Of a stretch of 45,405 nucleotides of DNA, positions 39,475-45,405 are shown one piece after another. A program made the translations under genes and the position numbers. Below the pieces are notes generated by a model, which saw only the letters and a program-made list of their open reading frames with translations, was not told the DNA's origin and did not search any database. The stretch comes from Okeania sp. KiyG1 (lineage in GTDB: Bacteria > Cyanobacteriota > Cyanobacteriia > Cyanobacteriales > Microcoleaceae). Within the stretch, counting starts at the first letter, position 1, and each line of letters begins with the position of its first letter. The DNA lies in NCBI RefSeq assembly GCF_014132355.1, contig NZ_BLZO01000061.1, positions 1 to 45,405 on the forward strand, written 5' to 3'.

Positions 39475-40839
39475 GTGGAAATTTCTCTTGATAATTTGTG
39501 GAACCAAGTTTTAGAAAGATTGCAACTACAATTAAGCCGACCTACTTTTGAAACATGGATTAAAACAGCCAATGCCCAACAACTAGAAAATAACTGTTTG
39601 GTAATTTGTACACCTAACCCTTTTGCCAGAAATTGGTTACAGAAATACTATATAAAAACTATTGCTGATGTTGTACATGATATTCTCGGTCATCCTGTAG
39701 AAATTTACCTAACTACAGCGGGAGAAATTACGGGTAAAGATAATTCAGAACCTATATGGTCGGAAAATAAGGTTGCCGATCTTTCAGAAAGTTTATCTAG
39801 TCAAAAGCCTAAACCAGCAAATCTAAATCCGAAATATATGTTTTCTAGGTTTGTGGTTGGTCCTAATAATCGTATGGCTCATGCAGCTTCTTTAGCAGTA
39901 GCTGAGTCTCCTGGACGAGAGTTTAATCCTTTATTTTTATGTGGTGGAGTGGGTTTAGGAAAAACTCATTTGATGCAAGCTATCGGTCATTATCGTTTGG
40001 AGATTTTGCCTGAATCTCAAATTTTTTATGTTTCTACGGAAAAGTTTACTAATGATTTAATTGTCGCTATTCGTAAAGATAGCCTCCAAAGTTTTAGAGA
40101 ACATTATCGAACCGCTGATGTTTTGTTGGTAGATGATATTCAATTTATTGAGGGTAAAGAATATACTCAAGAAGAGTTTTTTCATACTTTTAATACTTTG
40201 CATGAAGCTGGCAAACAAGTAGTCTTAGCTTCTGATAGACCTCCTAATCAAATTCCTAGTTTACAAGAACGTCTTTGCTCTCGGTTTTCTATGGGATTAA
40301 TTGCTGATATTCAAGCTCCTGATCTGGAAACTAGGATGGCAATTTTGCTGAAAAAATCTGAGTATGAAAATATGGTTTTGCCTAGGGATGTAATTGAGTA
40401 TATTGCCTCTAGATATACTTCAAATATTCGGGAGTTGGAAGGTGCTTTGACTAGGGTTGTTACTTATATTTCTATTTCAGGTTTGCCGATGACTGTGGAG
40501 AATGTCGCACCTATTTTAAATCCACAAAATGAAAAATTAGAGGCATCTCCAGAAGCAGTTATTAAGGCTGTTTCAGAAGTTTTTAATGTGTCTATAGAGG
40601 ATTTAAAAGGAAGTTCTAGAAAACGAGAAATTAGTTTGGCAAGACAAGTGGGAATGTTTTTGATGCGACAACATACTGATTTAAGTCTGCCAAAAATTGG
40701 GGAGGTTTTTGGTGGAAAGGACCATACAACTGTTATATATAGTTGCGATAAGATTGCCCAGCTACAAAATAATGATTTAAACTTAGGTCAAACTCTCAGA
40801 CAGTTGAGCGATCGGATTAATTTTGCCAGTCGTCGTTAG
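39475..40839 (+). CDS. dnaA: Chromosomal replication initiator DnaA
   Basis: DnaA binds DnaA boxes, oligomerises with ATP and opens the origin. All four domains are present in 454 residues. Domain I is at [21 protein letters not shown] short linker follows. Domain III is AAA+ with Walker [10 protein letters not shown] near 157, Walker B LLVDDIQF near 217, the sensor region [13 protein letters not shown] and [10 protein letters not shown]. Domain IV carries the signature [15 protein letters not shown] near 412. The start is GTG at 39475, since no in-frame ATG gives the family N-terminus. GGGAG at 39461 is a weak ribosome site. A tnpB relic ends 18 bp upstream, so the native promoter is displaced or replaced. 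Confidence 0.96.
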   Translation: MEISLDNLWNQVLERLQLQLSRPTFETWIKTANAQQLENNCLVICTPNPFARNWLQKYYIKTIADVVHDILGHPVEIYLTTAGEITGKDNSEPIWSENKVADLSESLSSQKPKPANLNPKYMFSRFVVGPNNRMAHAASLAVAESPGREFNPLFLCGGVGLGKTHLMQAIGHYRLEILPESQIFYVSTEKFTNDLIVAIRKDSLQSFREHYRTADVLLVDDIQFIEGKEYTQEEFFHTFNTLHEAGKQVVLASDRPPNQIPSLQERLCSRFSMGLIADIQAPDLETRMAILLKKSEYENMVLPRDVIEYIASRYTSNIRELEGALTRVVTYISISGLPMTVENVAPILNPQNEKLEASPEAVIKAVSEVFNVSIEDLKGSSRKREISLARQVGMFLMRQHTDLSLPKIGEVFGGKDHTTVIYSCDKIAQLQNNDLNLGQTLRQLSDRINFASRR

Positions 40840-40873
40840 TCAAAATTCAAAATTCAAAATTCAAAATTCAAAA
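40839..40873. repeat. Tandem heptamer CAAAATT at the dnaA stop
   Basis: About five CAAAATT units start directly after the dnaA stop codon. Confidence 0.85.
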
Positions 40874-40895
40874 GTAATATCTGACTGAGTTTGAG

Positions 40896-41478
40896 CATTT
40901 ATAGAACCCCTAAGTGTATCTTTAATTTTCTCTTTTTTGTCAGGAATGTGATCGCCAATCATCCAAAAGTAGTTTCACGCCTCAAAATTAGACAAGAAGG
41001 AAAACTATAGATTTCACTTATCACGTCAGTAATTAAAATTATTTATTTTAATCAAACAAGTTCCGATTTTCCCCAAATTATTACAAAATATTTCACGCAC
41101 TTGCGTTATTTTGAGGCATTTGGTATCATAGTTTGTACATAAGGTATTGTGCCAATGTTGCGTTTAAAAGTAAAAATTCTGTCTTGAATAAAGCTACAAG
41201 CAAGTATTTACGTTAATATCATCCAGAATATTTACATTTTTGGCAAAGGTGAATCATCTCAAAACGAGAAATTTTAGACAAGTAGAAATGCTTAAGTAAT
41301 TATGGCTATTGACAGATAACAAGTTAATAGAGTAATAAGTTGCGACAGCATGTGAATAGTCCTAAGTTCATAATTTTTCGGTTTCCAGCAACCCTTATAG
41401 TTGTTAGGCTGCGTGAAAACGGCTTTCTGTCAGCCTTTGTATTTCAAGATAAAGCTCCGGTTAGGGGTTCTATAAATG
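40896..41478. mobile_element. 583-bp element with 18-bp perfect inverted ends, in the origin region
   Basis: The left end CATTTATAGAACCCCTAA (40896-40913) is perfectly inverted at 41461-41478. There is no credible ORF and no clear target duplication. Related TTATAGAACCCCTAA is seen at 1322-1336. It lies between dnaA and the first DnaA-box array. Confidence 0.55.
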
Positions 41479-41528
41479 TCCTAACCTATTTGCGTAATGC
41501 TATAACTATGAAATTTGAACTTTAGACT

Positions 41529-41570
41529 TGTGGAAAACTTGTGGAAAACTTGTGGAAAACTTGTGGAAAA
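41529..41570 (-). promoter_or_regulatory. DnaA-box array I: four boxes at 11-bp spacing
   Basis: TGTGGAAAA (TTTTCCACA on the minus strand) occurs at 41529, 41540, 41551 and 41562, as four identical units with an exact 11-bp period. TTTTCCACA is the cyanobacterial form of the DnaA box. The one-turn spacing would place DnaA monomers on one face of the helix. With dnaA and dnaN alongside, this is part of oriC. Confidence 0.8.
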
Positions 41571-41771
41571 ATATAGAATCTGGACGATAATTGGATGGAA
41601 ACAACTATAGTGCTACACAAATGTTTTAGGACATTCCTCTATTCCCTGTTCCCAGGTCTGGTGTTTCCTTGCAACTAAAATTTATTGTTCTAACCAAAAG
41701 AGGTAGTCAGGACTTACGCGGAGATTCTACATATAGGAAGGGCAAATGCCATTCACCCCTACAAGTGGTGA

Positions 41772-41822
41772 TTTGACATACTCCCGACGCTCCCCTACGG
41801 GAGAGCGCGGGATTCTTCAGCC
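41772..41822 (-). repeat. tnpB right-end hairpin
   Basis: On the minus strand: GAATCCCGCGCTCTCCCGTA, then GGGGAGCG and GGGAGTATGTCAAA, overlapping the tnpB stop codon. The right end of an IS200/IS605 element also forms the 3' end of the omega RNA guide. A second copy of the stem is at 43328-43370. Confidence 0.6.
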
Positions 41823-43215
41823 AGAGAAAAACTGACCGCAGTTTTAACAGAAGTGATGTCCTCCTCCTGTGTTGAAAACAATCCTATTTTTTGTATTAGG
41901 AGTGCTGAGTTATAGTCTCTGTCTAATTCCTGTCCACATTTAGCACAGGAATGCCAGCGTTCTGATAAACTTTTAGAGACTTTATTCAGACATTTCCAAC
42001 AATGTTGGGATGTACCTTTTGGGTCTACTTTGATAATTTTTTTGCCTAGTTTCCAGGCTACATACTCCAAAACCTGAACAAACTGCCCAAAAGCTGCATC
42101 TTGCAAAGATTTATTTAATCCTGACTTAGCTGATTGACCATTGGGCAAAAACTGACCATTATCACCCAATTTAGCTTTGCAACGTCTGATTAAATTTGCT
42201 ATTTGCAGGTCTTCTAAAAATATCACCTGACAGTCACTAAATAAATGATAAGCCAGTTTGAATTGCCAATCCAAACGTTGTCTAGCTATTAATTGATGCA
42301 GTCTAGATATTTTACCTTTGAGAATTTTCCAACTCTTTGAATGTTTGTGTTTTTAGCTAATCTCGCCTGAAGTTTAGACAAGCGATGCTCAGAACACCTG
42401 AAAAACTTCGGGACTTCTATAAATTCACCATCACTGGTAACAGCATAGTACAATAATCCTAAATCAATACCTTTTGAGTTATCTTCGGTGGGTTGAATTT
42501 CTGCACGCCTCAAAGGTACAGCTTGATCTTCTATCGTTAAGCTGATATACCATCCATCTGCCGCCCGTATCACTGTACCTGTTTTCACCTTGAATCCTAT
42601 TGGTATTGAACGATTGTAGACAAAGGGGACTAAACCAATCTTTGGTAGATTTATACAAAAACGACCGTTGGCATTTTTGACTATGTTGGCATTTGATAGC
42701 TGAGGATAACTGAAAGAATTATAATAATGCCGACCTTTAAATTTAGGTCTACCACTGGTTTTACCCTTGTGATCAGGTTTGGTAAAGTTATCCATTGTTG
42801 TTTGCACACGCTGGATAACATCTTGCAACACCTGAGAGTGCATCAACTTATACTCAGGGAAAAGTTTTTTAGTCCGTGCTAAATCTGCTAGTTGAACAGT
42901 CTCCCAAACAACATATCCATTAACTGTGTTCGGATGCTTATCTCCTTTCCTTGTTATCGGATTACCAAAAATGTCCTTTTTTCTACCATCTCGTGTTTGT
43001 ACCCTAAATTCAGGGATATTCTGATAAATCTGGTCTACTGGCACCACTGAAACATTAAGAGGACAAGCATTTACTGGTGTGCGTGTTGCTTCAAACCAGT
43101 TTAGCCTTTCAGCTAAACGGTAATTATATTGCTTTCTGGCCATTTCTAACCAATTGGCTATAATTACCGTTTGACTTTTATGGGGTTTTAGCTTGTACTT
43201 GTATTTCAGTAACAT
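41795..43215 (-). pseudogene. tnpB: IS200/IS605-family TnpB, one frameshift
   Basis: The ATG at 43215 opens MLLKYKYKLKPHKSQTVIIA. The gene reads on to LSKLQARLAK, then loses one base in an A-run (GCTAAAAACAC near 42355). It continues in the other frame to 41795. All catalytic parts remain: GIDLGLLYYAVTSDGE (Asp), VIFLEDLQIANL (Glu), the complete zinc finger CWKC..CAKC, and ELDRDYNSAL (Asp). It is the best-preserved tnpB here, about 470 codons including an N-terminal insertion (NPITRKGDKHPNTVNGYVVW). A single base would restore it. No tnpA is present. Confidence 0.85.
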
Positions 43216-43483
43216 GGCAGAATCTACCAGGATTTCTATATTAGTTATTATAATGGCTATGTTAGAAATTTTCAATAGCTATAGCAAACAGGATCTTATG
43301 AAAACCACACACCCTGGCCCGGCTCTCATCCCGACGCTCCCCTACGGGAGAGCGCGGGACTTCCCGCCGGGGAAGTTAAAAGTCAATTTCCGTAAGTCCT
43401 GGTAGTGCTACTGAAACCGAAAAGGTTGCATAACCTCAAAAATACAAGCTAATCCAAAATTTTATTTCAAACCAACAGTGATT

Positions 43484-43568
43484 TTTTCCACAGGTTTTCC
43501 ACAAGCTATTTATTTCTGAAAGCATTGATGTGGTTAAGAGTTTTTTAGAGTTTTCCACATTTTCCACA
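43484..43568 (+). promoter_or_regulatory. DnaA-box cluster II: four boxes upstream of dnaN
   Basis: TTTTCCACA occurs at 43484, 43495, 43551 and 43560. The first two are 11 bp apart and the last two abut. All are on the plus strand, facing array I. An AT-rich stretch follows directly (43569-43612), a candidate unwinding element. Position before dnaN matches oriC in other cyanobacteria. Confidence 0.82.
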
Positions 43569-43612
43569 GATATTAATTTGATATTTTATTACTGATATTT
43601 TTTATCCAATGC
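43569..43612. other. AT-rich candidate DNA unwinding element
   Basis: About 44 bp of mostly A/T (GATATTAATTTGATATTTTA and onward) lies directly beside DnaA-box cluster II, the usual place for origin melting. Composition and position are the only evidence. Confidence 0.4.
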
Positions 43613-43712
43613 TAGATATCTAGATTCCTCAAGTTAAGAATGTTAGGATTTCAGTCTGAGGTAAGTTTTCTCAAAAAAGCCTCTTGTTCCTTATATAACT
43701 AGCTAAACTCTA

Positions 43713-44867
43713 ATGAAATTAACTTGTACTCAAAGTGACTTAAATAGTAATCTTTCTCTAGTCAGTCGCGCAGTTCCTTCTCGACCTACTCACCCAGTAT
43801 TGGCAAATGTTTTATTAATAGCAGATGTAGAAAATCAGTGCTTAGAATTAACAGGGTTTGACTTAAGTTTAGGTATTCGTTCAAATTTTCCAGCAGTTGT
43901 AGAAACAGGTGGGAGTTTTACTTTACCTGCCAAATTATTTAATGATATTGTCTCCAGATTACCAGACGGTAATATTACTATTGATGATGATGAAGGGGAA
44001 GCGATCGCTACTCTTACTTCTACGTCTGGACGTTATGAAGTCCGAGGTATGGGAGGGGAGGAATATCCAGAGTTACCAAAGGTGGAAGATGGGGAGGTTA
44101 TACATTTACCATCGGAAGCTTTAATTAATGGTTTAAAGGGAACTTTGTTTGCCACGAGTCCTGATGAAACAAAACAAGTTTTAACAGGGGTACATTTAAA
44201 GGTACAAAAAGATGGTTTGGAATTTGCAGCAACTGATGGTCATAGATTAGCAATTGTTAAGACTGAAAGTGTGGCACCAGAGGGTGAGTTAGAAGTAGAA
44301 GAAATTGAGGAGTTTGAAGTAACAATTCCTGCAAAAGCTTTACGAGAAGTTGAACGAATGATTGGAATGGATCAATCATCTGAAGCTGTTGCTTTGAGAT
44401 TTGATGAAGGTCAGGTAATTTTTGAGCTAGGAGAACAATGTTTAACTAGCAGAAAATTGGAGGGTCAATATCCAGCTTACGGACAATTATTACCTGATAA
44501 GTTTACTAATCAAATTAATGTAGATAGGAAAGAATTTTTAGGAGCGGTGGAAAGAATTGCTGTTTTGGCTGACCAGAAAAATAATATTTTGAAGTGTTCT
44601 ATTGATAGTGTTAATCAGGAGATTTATTTGTCTGTAGATGCTCAAGATGTTGGTAGTGGTAGAGAGTCTATGGCAGCACAAATTTCTGCTGATGAGCCGA
44701 ATGAAATTGCTTTTAATGTTAAGTATTTGATTGAAGGTTTGAAGGCTATTCCTTCAGCTTCGGAGATTTCTATTCAGTTAAATACTGCTACAAGTCCGGT
44801 GGTTTTAAATCCATTGGGTGGGGTGAAAATGACTTATTTAATTATGCCTGTTCAGTTGAGAAATTAG
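43713..44867 (+). CDS. dnaN: DNA polymerase III beta subunit (sliding clamp)
   Basis: The beta clamp is a ring dimer that tethers polymerase to DNA. The 384-residue protein has the three-fold clamp repeat: domain 1 begins MKLTCTQSDLNSNLSLVSRA, with NVLLIADVENQCLELTGFDL. Domain 2 includes VHLKVQKDGLEFAATDGHRL. Domain 3 ends in VVLNPLGGVKMTYLIMPVQL, matching the conserved MPVQ/MPMR end. The ATG at 43713 is certain from the N-terminus. No clear Shine-Dalgarno is seen. It lies about 145 bp downstream of DnaA-box cluster II and could be controlled by DnaA occupancy. Confidence 0.97.
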   Translation: MKLTCTQSDLNSNLSLVSRAVPSRPTHPVLANVLLIADVENQCLELTGFDLSLGIRSNFPAVVETGGSFTLPAKLFNDIVSRLPDGNITIDDDEGEAIATLTSTSGRYEVRGMGGEEYPELPKVEDGEVIHLPSEALINGLKGTLFATSPDETKQVLTGVHLKVQKDGLEFAATDGHRLAIVKTESVAPEGELEVEEIEEFEVTIPAKALREVERMIGMDQSSEAVALRFDEGQVIFELGEQCLTSRKLEGQYPAYGQLLPDKFTNQINVDRKEFLGAVERIAVLADQKNNILKCSIDSVNQEIYLSVDAQDVGSGRESMAAQISADEPNEIAFNVKYLIEGLKAIPSASEISIQLNTATSPVVLNPLGGVKMTYLIMPVQLRN

Positions 44868-44897
44868 TTGCTTCAAGTGATTTTTAAATCGTAAGTT

Positions 44898-45146
44898 GTA
44901 AGCATTTAGCCGTCAGCTATTAGCTAGCCTCCTACGGAGGAACTACGTTAACAGCTATTAATTTTGGGGAAGGTAAAAATAATTGAGAAATTGAGACAAA
45001 ATGAGACAAAATAAAAATTACTGTTAAAGTTCCTTTCCTAAACCTTAGAAGTAATTGTTCATTACTAATTGCTGTTTGCGTAGCATGACCTAGGAATAGC
45101 GGACTGCTAATAGCTGTTTGCGCAGCAGTCCGCAGGAAATGCTTAC
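44898..45146. mobile_element. MITE, GTAAGCATTCAGC family, 249 bp, downstream of dnaN
   Basis: It begins GTAAGCATTTAGCCGTCAGC and ends AAATGCTTAC, flanked by CGTAAGTT and CCTAAGTT (7 of 8 match). It contains palindromic GTTTGCG-type repeats near 45072-45137. Confidence 0.7.
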
Positions 45147-45238
45147 CCTAAGTTTATCGTGGCAGATTGGATGATTTTATATGTCTAAATTTGCCCGATT
45201 TTTTTTAAGGGAGTATCTGCTAAATATAGTCATATTAT

Positions 45239-45405
45239 GTAAGCATTCAGCCGTCAGCTATCAGCTATCAGCTATTTATTTTAGCTTGAAAGAAAACCTT
45301 TATTAATGAGGTGAATTGAATTTTACTATAAAAGCCGATTTTTAAAGGCTATATTCATTTAAAACCCCTCCTTAAGATTTAGATAGGGTTTGCTGTTTGC
45401 GTAGC
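45239..45405. repeat. Start of another GTAAGCATTCAGC element and of a TAGGGTTTGCT element
   Basis: GTAAGCATTCAGCCGTCAGC begins at 45239. No right end is seen before the window closes. TAGGGTTTGCTGTTTGCG begins at 45384, a left terminus of the other family. No gene is seen from 44868 to the end. Confidence 0.5.

Larger units (their letters stand above)
41708..43401 (-). mobile_element. 1.7-kb element with CAGGACTTACG ends carrying tnpB, between DnaA-box clusters
   Basis: It begins CAGGACTTACGCGG and ends CCGTAAGTCCTG, flanked by GTAGT on both sides (41703-41707 and 43402-43406). Inside are a frameshifted tnpB and two copies of the tnpB right-end hairpin (41772-41822 and 43328-43370) in direct orientation. 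The likely history is an IS605-type insertion into an older CAGGACTTACG MITE like that at 1301-1598. Confidence 0.65.

Noticed and set aside
41340-41525. 61-codon frame after dnaA
   Set aside because: It crosses the inverted end of the 583-bp element and ends in the DnaA-box array's flank. No features of a protein.

Overview
The window is chromosomal DNA of a cyanobacterium. The evidence is a cyanobacterial-type GlgB, a pdhB-secD-secF neighbourhood, an RpoD/SigA-type principal sigma factor, scattered HIP1 octamers (GCGATCGC), and period-7 short tandem repeats. The very low coding density, the many TnpB, IS and group II intron relics and the abundance of MITEs resemble large, repeat-rich filamentous genomes of the Trichodesmium/Okeania kind. 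That genus-level placement is inference.

Layout. 1-3.5 kb: a repeat-rich stretch with one small membrane protein and a decayed ISAs1 element that still has exact target duplications. 3.5-5.8 kb: glgB. 6.0-7.4 kb: a broken tnpB. 7.6-21.5 kb: two paralogous STAND (NB-ARC) ATPases with long alpha-helical repeat arrays of about 31 and 16 units. The first is split by a group II intron in antisense orientation. Between the two genes lie a ruined UPF0175/PIN toxin-antitoxin pair (itself split by a MITE), a third STAND 5' remnant and an IS4-family element. 21.6-22.4 kb: a matrixin-like metalloprotease. 23.4-23.9 kb: a DJ-1/PfpI protein flanked by two copies of one MITE. 25-26.1 kb: rpoD. 26.1-31 kb: mostly non-coding, with one LytM/M23 gene. 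31-37.7 kb: a small membrane protein, secF, secD and pdhB on the minus strand, spaced out by repeats. 38.0-39.5 kb: a decayed tnpB ending 18 bp before dnaA. 39.5-44.9 kb: dnaA, the replication origin region and dnaN.

The most notable region is the dnaA-dnaN interval. It has four DnaA-box-like nonamers in a perfect 11-bp array after dnaA (41529-41570) and four oppositely oriented boxes before dnaN (43484-43568). The two clusters are separated by a 1.7-kb mobile element (5-bp target duplication) carrying a frameshifted tnpB, and a further 583-bp inverted-repeat element lies between dnaA and the first cluster. The second notable region is the STAND pair: rapidly evolving solenoid sensors, one inactivated by an antisense intron whose exact removal restores the reading frame.

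At least five MITE-like families are present, and several copies have identifiable target-site duplications. Many copies are nested in one another, in tandem heptamer arrays or in genes. No tRNA, rRNA or CRISPR array was seen. Promoters and intrinsic terminators could not be assigned with confidence.
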